This document shows, piece by piece, positions 46,367-57,505 of a stretch of 64,000 bases of DNA. The DNA lies in assembly GCA_018398585.1 (NCBI GenBank), contig JAGTTD010000012.1:24375036-24439035 (forward strand), read 5' to 3'. This DNA is from Simmondsia chinensis. Lineage: Eukaryota > Streptophyta > Magnoliopsida > Caryophyllales > Simmondsiaceae. The position numbers and the translations under genes were made by a program. The notes below the pieces were generated by a model, which worked only from the letters and a program-made list of their open reading frames with translations, did no database searches and was not told the DNA's origin. Positions within the stretch are counted from its first letter, which is position 1. Every line of letters starts with the position of its first letter.

Positions 46367-46473
46367 ACTAAGAATTCCTCTATCAGGGACAGTTGGCTGG
46401 TTGTAGCATTCAGCTCACAATCCAAGGAGATAGCTTCTTCTTGAATGGCTTGGTTGTTCCTTCGGGCCTCCAT
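46367..46473 (-). pseudogene. C-terminal end of antisense extra ORF of inner Tat element
   Basis: The minus strand reads MEARRNNQAIQEEAISLDCE through QLSLIEEFLVRITTQLF and a stop. It is a coiled-coil-like tail, continuous with 51307 onward once the non-autonomous LTR element is removed. An A-run precedes it at 46325-46341; 46080-46366 is otherwise unassigned. Confidence 0.6.
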
Positions 46474-46478
46474 GGTGG

Positions 46479-46909
46479 TGTTATAATTCTCATAGTAGGG
46501 GGCATTTGAAATAAATTATAAATGTAATAAGGCGTAGAATCGAACCTATTGAGTTGTAATAGCTAGTTGATATTGTAATAGCTAGTGATATTGTAATTAG
46601 TAGCTTAAGCTTTGGTGAAGTCATGTAATAAGTGAGGTCTAGAGCTTAGGTGGTCGATGCCGGTCAATAGTGACGGCTTAGTGAGTGGTTGGTGGCTATA
46701 GTATGAGTTAGATGCAATGTAATAGATCATATCATGTAAGTAGTATAAATAGGAAGGCTTAGGCTTGTAATCTCATAACTTTGATGAATGAATTGATATC
46801 TTTGATATCCTCTCTACTTTCTCATCTCTTTCCCTTCTTTCTCTCATCTAAATTCTATATTCTTTCTCATCTCATATTCTCTTTATCCTAGCTTACGTTT
46901 GTGGTTTAT
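46479..46909 (+). mobile_element. Extra, end-shortened 5' LTR copy
   Basis: Nearly identical to the next LTR copy through CTAGCTTACGTTTGTG, but ends GGTTTAT in place of the final AATTAACCACAAACATAACA. The next copy follows directly. Confidence 0.9.
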
Positions 46910-47354
46910 TGTTATGATTCTCATAGTAGGGGGCATATGAAATAAAGTATAAATGTAATAAGGCATAGAATCGAACCTATTGAGTTGTAATAGCTAGTTG
47001 ATATTGTAATAGCTAGTGATATTGTAATTAGTAGCTTAAGCTTTGGTGAAGTCATGTAATAAGTGAGGTCTAGAGCTTAGGTGGTCAATGCCGGTCAATA
47101 GTGACGGCTTAGTGAGTGGTTGGTGGCTATAGTATGAGTTAGATGCAATGTAATAGATTATATCATGTAAGTAGTATAAATAGGAAGGCTTAGGCTTGTA
47201 ATCTCATAATTTTGATGAATGAATTGATATCTTTGATATCCTCTCTACTTTCTCATCTCTTTCCCTTCTTTCTCTCATCTAAACTCTATATTCTTTCTCA
47301 TCTCATATTCTCTTTATCCTAGCTTACGTTTGTGAATTAACCACAAACATAACA
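46910..47354 (+). mobile_element. Full 5' LTR of the non-autonomous element
   Basis: 445 bp, TGTTATGATTC to AACATAACA, next to the primer-binding site. TATA-like GTATAAATAGGAAGG near 47173. It differs from the 3' LTR at only a handful of positions by eye. Confidence 0.9.
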
Positions 47355-48384
47355 ATTGGTATCAGAGCCAGGTTTGGCTTCCGAATCAAGCTTGTATCCG
47401 AAAAGAAATTACAAAATACGATTAATTCTATTGCAATTAATCAATAAAAACAATTGTGTTACAAATTTAGTTCAGATTTGGTGATCAGAATTCAAATCTG
47501 AATTTTGAAGTGGTTTTGGCGGTTGTTGCACCAGTTTTCAGCAAGTGATTAAGAGGTGTTGCGGTTGAGATGATAATTGAGTGAATTACATAAAACAAAA
47601 GTTCAATTGATCAGTATTATTGAGTGTATTCAACCTCAAGCTGATTCAGATTCAAATTTATAGGAAACGATCAAGCAATTTGCTGAAGAAGTTTAGTGCT
47701 GAAGCAAGTTTGAGTTGCTGAAGAAGTGGTGCTGAGCTAACTGTCCTTGTTTGATCACTCATTTGATCTGTGGCGAAGAGGTTACAAGTGAGTTAATTGA
47801 TCCACATTGCATTTCATCAACATCAAAAGACTAGAAACAAGTTGAATTGAGGTTTAATCAGATTCTACAACTCTGAAACTGAAGTTGAGGTACCTGTTTC
47901 TGAGCTGTAAGTTCAAACTCGATTCATATCTGCTTTTCTTGCTAAATTGTGAAGAAATTGTGGTGACAAGCTTAGAAGTGGTGGAAATCCATCAGAATCT
48001 GTGGTAATTTTTGAGAATTATATGTTATCGAGTTGCGATTTGCTTAGGCGAAACTCTGACAACATAGGCGAAAATCTGACAGTGGAAAGGAGAAACGAAA
48101 ATTGTTGAAATCTGATTTCATTCGTGTAATTCGCTTTAGGTATTGAGTTGAGGACTTGATTGCGAGCTTGAGTCGAGTTTAATTTAGAAGTTTAGGTCGA
48201 ATTAATCAACTAACATTGCAGTTAGGGTTTGTTCGAACTTCCTCTGCTCGAAGTTCGTCAGTAGAGTTTGAATATGCGGTGATTCTTAAAGCCGATCTTG
48301 AAATCCAGATAATTGTCGATCTTAACAATACTTGGTGCTGCGGTTAACTTGAAAATCATTCATTGTGAAGTTTTAAGAGCGATT

Positions 48385-50642
48385 ATGGATGGTTGTGATG
48401 CAACAACTCCGGATTGGTTGAAGACAATGCTTGATCAACACCAGAAATCTAATGCTGAATGGATACATCAAATGAACCAGCAAAACAATGTGAACATAGA
48501 ACAGCAAGCTCAGCCGATTGTATTGGAGAAATCTGATCAGGTCATTTGTCAATCACAAGAATTGGTGGATAGGATTAATAAGTTCTGGGACCAGCAAAAG
48601 GAGGACTTGAAGTGAAATTAGCTGAGATTCAAGAACAATGTCGAAGGCCAAACTCTTCCGCAGTAGCTGAAGTGTACATTGTGGAGCCACTTAATGTAGT
48701 TGAAGAAGAATTTGATCAAGGTAATGCCGTAGTTGGTGAACACGAGTTGGATGAACCAGAGGTTGAACGTGATGATCTTTATGAAGACTCTTTGCTAGAG
48801 TTAGAGTATTTTGAAGAGGATGAGACACAGTATGACATGCGTCAAGAATGGGAATACGATTTTCATGTCATGGGAATGATGAAGAGTGCAAAGAGTAAAG
48901 TGAAGCGGAATCATCTTAACGACGCATTGAAAGAATTTTGGGAGACAAAGAAGATTACAAAGAAGAAATTGAAGGATAAAGTTGTGTTGCAACCTATGAG
49001 GTTTGATGATCAACAAAAGTTAACTCAAACTGCTGCTTCTACTGATGTATATGCTGAAGCTACGTATGCTGGTGTACAAGGGGTAGTTGCTGCAGATTTT
49101 GTGATTCCAACCAAAATAATTGATGCCACTGTTGAGATTTCATTGCTATCATCTCCAAACCTGTTAAGTATTATCCCATGGCAAGCTTATATGTAGAATG
49201 GAGGCACTTTCTCTGTTGAGCAATGTCATCCTGTTAAAAAGATAGTTGTTGCTGCGGCAGTATCACCAAATGCTGTGCAGAGTGTGTCTAAGTTCACTTT
49301 TGGGCATGATGGAGTGTTAACTTGGGTCCATAACAACATCATCTTGGAGGTTGAGCAAGGTCTCTTGTGTGGGGTGAGAGATTACGAGTGTAGAGTGGCT
49401 GAAATGTACTATCGGCATGCCAATCGGCAAGTTCGGCATGATCTATTCCTTCTTTTGAGTAGAATTGTGACTTATCCAAGTGCAAAATTTAGTGATAAGT
49501 TGCCTCCTGATCCAGGAGAAGATTCTCAAGACTATATGAAGCTAAGAGGAGTCGAATTTTTGCTGAAACGTTGCACTCGAGCTACAAGAGTGCACTTCAT
49601 GGTCCACAACAAACAAAACTGGGTTCCTTGTGATGGCAGTGCACAAAATGGCAGTGCACAAAGCCGAATTCTAAATCTATTTGGGGTGATTTGCTGTGAT
49701 AGATTTGAGTGGAAAAATCATTTGCACAAGCTCCACTATATCCTTAATGTTTTGGTGGAAAAGATCAACGCAGGATCGGGGAAAACTCTTGCTAAAATCA
49801 GTGAAGAAATCAGCAAGGATGCAAAGCTTGGTTGGTGTCTCCATTTGTTTTATCTATTACTTATGCTTGTGTTAGTTGATATTAAGGCAAAGCTTGGTCA
49901 TTTGAGGCAAGATTGGCTGCTGTACAGATCACAAAGGGGGAGCTGCAGCATTGGTGATTTGCATTGGGACTGCATTACTGAGGTTTTGGATTCTGCAGCA
50001 TCTTCTGTGCAATGGGAAAGCAATCAAGGATGTGTTGAGCATGTCATGAGTTGGTTCAGTAAGTGATTGTGTGAGCTAAATAAGTTGGATGTTACTACTG
50101 CAGAGCAGGTTAAATCGGCAAGAAATCAGATCCCAGTAGCTAAAATGCACTTTCAGCATGCCGATTGGCAAGATCGGGATGATTTATTTCCTTTTTCAAA
50201 GGGAGTTTTGATTTATCTAAGTGCAAACATGAATGTCAAGTCTCCTCCTAAACCGGCTGAAGAAGTTCAAGGCTTTAAGAAGTTGAGACAATTGGAACTC
50301 ATGACTCAAGCTACTAATGTGCATTTCAGGCCATCTAACAGCAAGAGAAAGCTTGGGCTGGGTAAAAAGAAGTTCAGGTATTACAAAGTCTGGATGGAAG
50401 CTGTGATTGGTGCCAAGCTGATGTGCTTTGATTTGGGTAGACCTCCGGACGAGTGCTCCTCTTCAGTTGACAGCAATGACAACGAGTGTGCTTTCAGTTT
50501 GGGTTGTGTAATGTTGCTGATGCTGAGTGCTGCTGCTAATGATCTGCAATCTGTATGCTGTTCTTCTGCTGCTGTTGTGCTCTTACTGTTGCTGATGCGC
50601 TCTTGCTGTCATGTTGCTGGTGTGTTTAGGCTTATGTGTTGA
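48385..50642 (+). pseudogene. Single long ORF of unknown family in the non-autonomous LTR element
   Basis: I do not recognise this protein. 48385-48615 opens MDGCDATTPDWLKTMLDQHQ. A one-base shift at about 48612 leads to a second frame that runs to 50642 with only two in-frame stops (TAG 49194-49196, TGA 50064-50066), so one ORF of about 750 codons is the likely ancestor. Part 1 is Gln/Asn-rich and helical. Part 2 (48700-48850) is very acidic, then Lys-rich. The rest holds two copies of a ~75-residue module: VAEMYYRHANRQVRHDLF (about 49395) and VAKMHFQHADWQDRDDLF (about 50137). Each copy is followed by matching PPDPGEDSQDY / PPKPAEEVQGF and TRATRVHF / TQATNVHF. No polymerase or protease motif is seen. 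It could be a gag or a captured host gene. Confidence 0.65.
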
Positions 50643-50837
50643 TTGATTGGTTAAATTGCTGCTACTGGTGTGTTTAGGCTTCTTCAGATGTTGCTGCATT
50701 CTGGCTGCAGCTCTTCATCCAAGTTGGCTGCGGCTCTTCTGATGTTTAGCTCGTTTTTCCTATTGTAGCATTGGTTTTTCAAGCTTCAACTTCCTTCTTG
50801 ATTCTTGGGGACAAGAATCTTTTAAAGGGGGGAGTAT

Positions 50838-51301
50838 TGTTATGATTCTCATAGTAGGGGGCATATGAAATAAAGTATAAATGTAATAAGGTGTAGAATC
50901 GAACCTATTGAGTTGTAATAGCTAGTTGATATTGTAATAGCTAGTTGATATTGTAATAGCTAGTTATATTGTAATTAGTAGCTTAAGCTTTTGTGAAGTC
51001 ATGTAATAAGTGAGGTCTAGAGCTTAGGTGGTCAATGCTGGTCAATAGTGACAGCTTAGTGAGTGGTTGGTGGCTATAGTATGAGTTAGATGCAATGTAA
51101 TAGATCATATTATGTAAGTAGTATAAATAGGAAGGCTTAGGCTTATAATCTCATAACTTTGATGAATGAATTGATATCTTTGATATCCTCTCTACTTTCT
51201 CATCTCTTTCCCTTCTTTCTCTCATCTAAACTCTATATTCTTTCTCATCTCTTATTCTCTTTATCCTAGCTTACGTTTGTGAATTAACCACAAACGTAAC
51301 A
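50838..51301 (+). mobile_element. 3' LTR of the non-autonomous element
   Basis: 464 bp, preceded by the purine tract and followed by GGTGG. It has one extra copy of a TAGTTGATATTGTAATAGC unit compared with the 5' copies. Confidence 0.92.
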
Positions 51302-51306
51302 GGTGG

Positions 51307-54300
51307 CTTCTTCAAGGCCTCCAACTACTAAACTTTGAGAGAGATGCTATCGTCTCAGGGAGTGTAGTTCACCCTTAAGGAGGCTTAACCTCTACTCTAA
51401 GCAATGCATCTCGTCTTCCATACTTTTGATCCCCTAAGCTTGGTGATCTGGAATCCTTCTTGCTGCTTGGAGCTCTTCAAACAACAGCTGCAAGCCCCTT
51501 AGGCCAGCTGAATGCTTTTAGGTTCCTAATGGCATCCTGGCAATGTCGTTTTCTCTAAAGAGGGGCTGGGACTTCTTCGTTCACCTTTGAAAGCACCTCC
51601 TCAAGAACTTTAAGTTCCCTGGCGATAGAGGGAGCCACCTTTGAATCTTCTTTCAGTGATCTTATCAGGGATATGGCCTCTTGAAGATGACCCTCTCAAC
51701 CAGAGTCAGAACAGGGACATGCGTGATTTTCAAACACTGGAGTTTGGGAGATTCTTAGTCTAGTTGCTACAAAGCCAATCCACCACTGGCTCCAAACTTC
51801 TCTAAAGGAGAAGACATTCCCCCTATCCTTAGGGAAGGAATGGCTGTGGGAGGAGTAACCTACAAAAGGTTAACATTAAAGAGTTAGGCAAGATTTTGAC
51901 TCTGGAGAATAATCAAGGTTTAAAAAAAATGCCTTTACCTCTATGGCCTTAGTTTGAGGTGAAGAAGGGCCCCTATTGGCATTGTTGTCATGGGAGCTTC
52001 TAAGGGTACATCCTTCATTAATGTTTCAACGGGTATCTCAAACGTTGGAACTATTGCTGGCTCTTCAACCGTTGATACACCTTCCTCGAGAGGAGCTTCT
52101 ATAGAATAAGGCTTGCGTGTTAGAACCAAATATGGTTTGAAACATCAAGAATTGGTAAACCAGTTAGGCCTTTACCTTCATTAATCTCTTCAATAGAGAT
52201 TGGGCCTCCTAAGAGTTGAAAGGGAGCTTGCACAAGACCCTGGCCTAAGATAGCAAGGAAGGAGGCCTCTTCAAAAGTATAACTTATAATTGGCTCCATA
52301 ACTGAGGTAGCCATATCACCTTCCTCCTCATTACTCGAGATCAATGATTCAGTATCTTGATGAGGCTCTGGTGCAATCTCTTGAGATGGAGGATCTAGAA
52401 TCTGCATAATATAGGGAGCTGGCTCTTTGATGAGGCTCTGGTGTAGTCTCTTGAGATGGAGGATCTAGAATCTGCATAATATAGGGAGCTGGCTCTTCTT
52501 GTGTCTGTAAAAGGCCATGTTAGAAGCTGTTTTAACAAAGATGAGCAAGAACTCCAATTGAGAAAAGCCAGTACCTTTGATACAGGGAGCCTAGCTCTTC
52601 TTTTTCTCAGTAATGGGTATCTCTTCTTCTTCTGTAGCAGGGAGAGTTGGAGGAACAACATCCTTCTTCCTCTTTCTTGAGCCACCAACCTCGAGGGCTA
52701 GTGAAGAGGTGCCTGGAGGGGAACCCTCTAGCAGCATTTGAGTAAAACTTCTAGTCTTAACACTCCTAGGGTTTGCCTTCACAGATGCGGAAAAAGTAAA
52801 GAACATAGATCAGTCTTTATTCAAGCCACTAAGATAAGACTGAAGCATACTTTAGAGGTGGTTGTTTACCTGAGCGTGTCTTTTGCAAGGGCCTAATGCT
52901 AATAGGATGGCTTATTCTCGAGCTGGGACCTGCGAACTCAAATAAAGGCATAAAATACTGCTTGGCACCTCTAGCCTCTAAAGAGGACCAATAAGCTTGA
53001 AACTAAGCTGCAAAATGCGGTGTGGCACATGGGGTGTACCTGCAAACTACGACATACCTATAAAGGGATTTCACCCCTTGGTTCAGCTCACGGAGCTCCC
53101 TAAGCGAGACAGGTTGGATGGGGAACCTCTTGGCCCACCATGGGTTCTTAGTCCTTAAACTTGGAAAAGGGATGTCTTGGACCATACCAAATTGTCTGGC
53201 AAACAATCCAAGCCTAAATGTTTCCACACCAAGATGTGTCTAGTGATAGAGAACAAATCTTAAGGGCATAGGATTGCTTACCAGATTTGCGAATTGATGT
53301 CCACAGACATCATAATGAATGTCCAGTTTCCTGAACCAAAGTGGACCAAGATTCCTCTCCCTGAAAGGAGTCCATTGAGTCCCCTTCCTCCCTCGAGGAG
53401 ACATTAGTCTCTCAAGGTATGGATTAAAGGACCATCTTAGGGCTAGTTGGACCTCACAACGAGAGAAGTACTCCCTAAAGCAGGAAACCCCCTCAACTGC
53501 GGGAGCATAGGGGCCCCTGAGGCAGAGCTTAGGAAAATAAGCTTAGGCCCGAAGCTGGGTTAGCCACAAGGGACCATCTGTTTGGACAGCATATTTCTTG
53601 GCTATGATGTCTCTAAGGCATTCATATACTTGGGCTAAGATTAATGGTCCCAAAGCTAATGGACCAGTGCTAAAAACTAAGTTCACAGCCATGGTCTTTA
53701 AAAACTTCAAAACTGAGTTGGAAGAGTTAGAAAAGAAGAACTTGTTTAACCAAAACAAGTAAAAACATGCCTCTTCTTCTCTTAAACAGTGTCCGAAGTC
53801 ATGAGCCTCTGTTACAAACATCTTAACAAAGGACTAGCAACCATTGGGCAAATCGGTTATGGAGAAGGATGAGGCAAAAACTTCAGCCTCATTAGAAATA
53901 GAAGAATCAAGAGGCAATCTTCTCCTCCTGGTGAAAGACCTATTAAGGCCGCTATGTCCTCTAAGGTAATGACAAGAAATCCTGTGGGGAGGACAAAAGC
54001 ATTGTAACAGGTGTTCCAACAGCAAGTAAACGGTCGTCATGATAGGATAATCACACCTGAGAGCAATGGTGGAGAGCTTGATGGCTTCGTAAATACGAAC
54101 ATTCTTACATTTCTCTTCGTGCATCACTATTAGATTGTCCACCCACTCGGCGTATCCCCTTGTCAAGAAAGTCCATCATTTGAAGGGCAACACTTCCTTT
54201 AAGATGCGTTTTCCTCCCCAAGAAGAACTTGCAGAAATTGTGCAAAGCAAGGGAGATTCGTCGGTATCGGGAAAAAGTCCCGGAAGACTTGGAATGTCTC

Positions 54301-54526
54301 AGGATGGGTCAAAGATAAGCTTTAGGGCGTACGATTGGAAGGAAGATGAAGGATCATTCTTTGATAACTAAGAAAGATCCTCATTAATGGTGTTAGGATC
54401 CATTGGGCTTTGAAGCACATCAAAAACTATCAAAATGTTTGATTGTAGCAGACACGTCAATTGCTCGATTGGGCTATCAGCCTAAGCAACTGGGGCAAAG
54501 ACAGCAAATGAGATTTGGGCCATCAT
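51307..54526 (-). pseudogene. Antisense extra ORF of inner Tat element with plant-mobile-domain-like part
   Basis: Read minus from 54526: MMAQISFAVFAPVA, then ADSPIEQLTCLLQSN. A middle part (54166-53300) follows with EWVDNLIVMHEEKCKNVRIY, GPLALGPLILAQVYECLRD, DGPLWLTQLRA, AYFPKL. The pattern ALGP(F/L)..A..Y..L ... GPLWL.QLW...YFP is that of the plant mobile domain (PMD) found in transposon-derived proteins. A Lys/Arg- and Glu-rich linker comes next (52806-52600: SRKRKKDVVPPTLPATEEEE), then coiled-coil-like sequence to the insertion at 51301 and the tail at 46473-46367. Stops are scattered. Antisense ORFs between integrase and 3' LTR are known in Tat-lineage elements; the PMD assignment is my reading. 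Confidence 0.65.
52358..52497. repeat. 70-bp tandem duplication in the antisense ORF
   Basis: Two copies with period 70 begin TGATGAGGCTCTGGTG (52359 and 52429). As 70 is not a multiple of three, the duplication shifts the antisense frame. Confidence 0.85.
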
Positions 54527-54797
54527 CAGATCAGAGGAAACGAAGGATTGAAAGCAGATTGAATCAAGATTTAGAGATTCAAGAAAGGAAAAGAATTTGC
54601 AAGAAGCGTTTGAGAGAGAGAACGGAGTAGAAAAGTGAAAATTTCAATCCCTAACTGTCATACTTATAGACACGTGAGAAGGAAGAGCAAGCGGTCACAG
54701 TGTTCTCTCGAGCTCCCTCTTGCCGTTGAGGTTCAAATCAAGCAGACTTTTTACCCGCTATAAATTTAAATTTACTAACTGCTAAAAGAGGGACATT

Positions 54798-55913
54798 TGT
54801 TTACACCCTAATTTTTAAAGAGCTGGGGAGAAGCTGTTTTGAGTGAAGTACCACGTGCTTAACACGTGAGGCCTCCCTCGAGGAGAATCAAGCCTTGAGG
54901 TGCTGAAGTAACGGCATCTCGAGCCCAGTATCCTGAAGGGATGATCACCTTGATAAGGGTATCAACCACTCAAGGACTCGAGATGGTTGAAGGGTAAAAG
55001 GAGCTCGAGTTCAAGGGACTTTCAAGAAGGCTGTAAGATAGGTGGTTTCCAAGCTCGAGGTGGTTACTTGGAGCGCAATCTCAAATACTTGGCACTAAGC
55101 TTAATTCAAGAGAGCGTGGGGTTTCTAGAAGAGACTTTCGCTGAAATTACGGATGTGAGCAGCAATGATTTCCCTACAATACTGAATTCAGGACACGTTC
55201 ATTGAAGACTTATGCGCGCAAAGAAAGAGCTTAGTGGCTAGACGTGGATGTAGTTGGCGCAGAAATAAAAGCATCCTTATTTTTTTGCTTTCTATAAATA
55301 AAGGCCTCTGCGTCAGTCCAAAGAAGTATACACACTCAATATAAAACTTCTTCAAGTTTTCTTTACAGCACACTTGTGCTTTTTCCTTAGGAGTAGTGTA
55401 ACTGAGCTTAGCATAGATTAACATAGAACTTGTTGTACTTGCTTCACTGGTAATATAATTTCTCAAGTTTCAGGTATGACTTTCCAGTTTTAATCTAATC
55501 CCAAATTTTGATGAGTTGAGAATTAAGGCTTTAGTTTAAGGGTTTAACGGCCAAGGCTTGACCTTGATTTCGTTTGGCTTTACACTACTGTCACTATTTA
55601 ATAAGTCAGGTGAACTTAGGTTCATGCCATTGTTTAGGGCATTGATGGCGAAGGCTTGACTTTAATTGCATTGGTCCTAACTCAGTGACCTGAATACCGT
55701 TTGCTCCACCTTAATCTTGTTAGACCTTAACTCATTTAAGTTATTATAAGTCAAGGGTGCCAGGCTTAAAAACCTGATTGATTCGGGTTTGTAAGTGGAC
55801 TGTTGAACTCTTGGGTTTGTCTCCACCCCAGTTCCTAACTTTTAAGTGTACGAGGAAATGTGTTTGTGGGCCTTGCTCCATCACTGTAGCTGCCACTTGA
55901 GTTAGGTCCATAT

Positions 55914-55965
<52 letters not shown>

Positions 55966-56182
55966 CCAAAAATATATTTAACAAAAGACGGCATAACTGA
56001 AGTCAGATACACAAACATATCACAACCTTTTCTTCGAAAAGAATGAGTGGTTGAGGTCAAAGATGTGCGGTTCGTAATTAGGCTCACTCCCTAGTCACGG
56101 TGAGTCCCTTTTGCACGTTTGTTTTGTTTGTCATTTTATGGTGACCACATCACACTTATCTGCAAACAAAATAAAGCAAACA
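54798..56182 (+). mobile_element. 3' LTR of inner Tat element
   Basis: 1385 bp, starts TGTTTACACCCTAATTTTTA after purine tract AAAAGAGGGACATT and ends AAAGCAAACA before CTACC. TATA-like CTATAAATAAAGG near 55293. It contains a long (TA)n run. Confidence 0.93.
55916..55962. repeat. (TA)n microsatellite within the 3' LTR
   Basis: About 23 TA units, at a site where the 5' LTR copy has only a handful, so it is a post-insertion expansion. Confidence 0.9.
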
Positions 56183-56187
56183 CTACC

Positions 56188-56841
56188 TCCTCATGCTTCT
56201 GGTATGGGCAGTACTCATGTTCACTTATTGAAGTGAACATTCTCCCAGCCATCGTGTTAATGCACACCCTGCCCTTTTTGATTTTCAGGGAATTTCTCAA
56301 GAAATCTAACATATGCTCAAAGTGACATTACATATTCTCTTAAGGATCCATAGGCATAAAAAATCTCACTTTCACAACTTACCAAGCTTGAATGAAGTAA
56401 GCAAGCCTTTTTCCACCTTTTAGCATACTTTTAGAGCCTTAAAGAAATACTAATGTGACTTTGTGTCCCTTACATTTCTCAAGAATTTTATGAACTTCAA
56501 AATGGGAGGATCTGATTTGGCATCAGTGAGAGCTTTGAGATCCTTTCTAGGAGAGACCAGCTTCTTTAACCATGAGAGGAAAGTGGCTATCATCCACATC
56601 TTGTAAGAACATCCTTAGATAAAGTCCCCAATTAGGCTGAGGACCCTCTTTTTTTTCCCTTAATGTTGTAAAGAGGCTATTTGGCCATATATTATATTGT
56701 TTTGAGCAAGCCATATACTCCTTAACATTGTCAATGAAATACGTATTTTGTCAAATACATCTCTCAATTTGGTAGTTCATTTTCTTTTATTTTTCAAACT
56801 CAAGGATCATAGATTTAATCCTCAAGACATTGATATTGAAA
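56188..56841 (+). pseudogene. Remainder of antisense ORF region of outer Tat element (copy B)
   Basis: It continues the reading frame cut at 36126 (PHASGMGSTHVHLLK then a stop). Further pieces such as PFLIFREFLKKSNICSK and LASVRALRSFLGETSFFNHE are seen in the plus direction up to the integrase end. It is about 1 kb in total with the left half, much shorter than the homologous ORF of the inner element, so it is internally deleted. Confidence 0.45.
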
Positions 56842-57505
56842 CTAAGCCCATAATTCAGGGAATCTAAATTTAAGGACTTCCTTATTAGAATTCCAAATAG
56901 ATGGCGCATTTTTCTTTAGGAGCCTTCCATTGATGGCCCTTAGGTGAGTTCTTCCATCTAGGTCTTGGAGTAAGTAAGCATTTCCTCCGAATACCTCTAT
57001 GACTCTAAATGTACCCACCCAGTTTGGAGACCATTTTCTAAAGATACGATCTTTCTGGCCAATGGACAGAACCACTACCTGATTAAGTCCCCTAAGTCAA
57101 AGGACTGAGGTTTGACTTTTTTGTTCTAGGCTTAGGCCACCCTCTTCTTTTGTTTTTCTAGCTTGTGAAGGGCGTCAAGCATAACTTTGTCTAAGTTAGT
57201 TAGCTCATCCATCAAAGCTAGCTCATACTCCAGTTTAGAAAACCTCCCTCGATGAGCCAGCCTAACAAACTAAACTGTGACTTCCATTGGGGGTACAACA
57301 TCATGGCTGTACGTTAAATAGAAGGGGGTTGTCCCAGTTGCATCACGTTTGGACGTTCTGTAAGCCCCAAGGGCATCAAATAGCAGTTCATGCCACTTTT
57401 TGGGATTTTTGCAATCATTTTCTCAATGTTGGTCTTTAGAATCTTATTGGTAGAATCTACTTGGCCATTAGTTTGAGCATAACAAAGAGTTGAGTTCAAG
57501 ATTTT
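56842..57505 (-). pseudogene. Integrase C-terminal part of outer Tat element (copy B)
   Basis: The minus strand carries AQTNGQVDSTNKILKTNIEK (57475-57410) with the integrase Glu region, then KWSPNWVGTFRVIEVFGGNA and YLLQDLDGRTHLRAINGRLL (57030-56900). It is nearly the same as the inner element's integrase. It is broken by stops and cut at 57505, inside LNSTLCYAQTNG, by an inverted duplication. Confidence 0.85.

Larger units (their letters stand above)
46479..51301 (+). mobile_element. Complete non-autonomous LTR retrotransposon with duplicated 5' LTR
   Basis: GGTGG flanks it at 46474-46478 and 51302-51306. Order: a shortened LTR copy (46479-46909), a full LTR (46910-47354), methionine-tRNA primer-binding site TTGGTATCAGAGCC (47356-47369), internal region 47370-50822, purine tract AAAGGGGGGAGTA (50824-50836), 3' LTR (50838-51301). 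LTRs read TGTTATGATTCTCATAGTAG to CACAAACATAACA. The internal region has no reverse transcriptase, integrase, RNase H or protease motif. It was inserted into the antisense ORF of the inner Tat element. Confidence 0.92.
36127..56182 (+). mobile_element. Complete nested Tat-lineage Ty3/gypsy retrotransposon (20 kb with insertions)
   Basis: Both LTRs begin TGTTTACACC and end AAAGCAAACA. CTACC flanks the element at 36122-36126 and 56183-56187. In order: 5' LTR, primer-binding-like GGCGACCACAGTGGGAGG, gag, protease, reverse transcriptase, RNase H, second RNase H, integrase, an antisense extra ORF, purine tract (54784-54797), 3' LTR. Without its hAT and LTR-element insertions it is about 14.6 kb. 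It sits in the antisense ORF of an older related element. All frames are broken. Confidence 0.93.

Noticed and set aside
55902..56087. Minus-strand 61-codon frame with Ile-Tyr repeat
   Set aside because: Translation of the (TA)n microsatellite in the 3' LTR.
36127..56182. Two separate gypsy elements instead of one 20-kb element
   Set aside because: The outer LTRs match end to end and share the CTACC duplication, and the middle insertion has its own GGTGG duplication, so one element with inserts is simpler.
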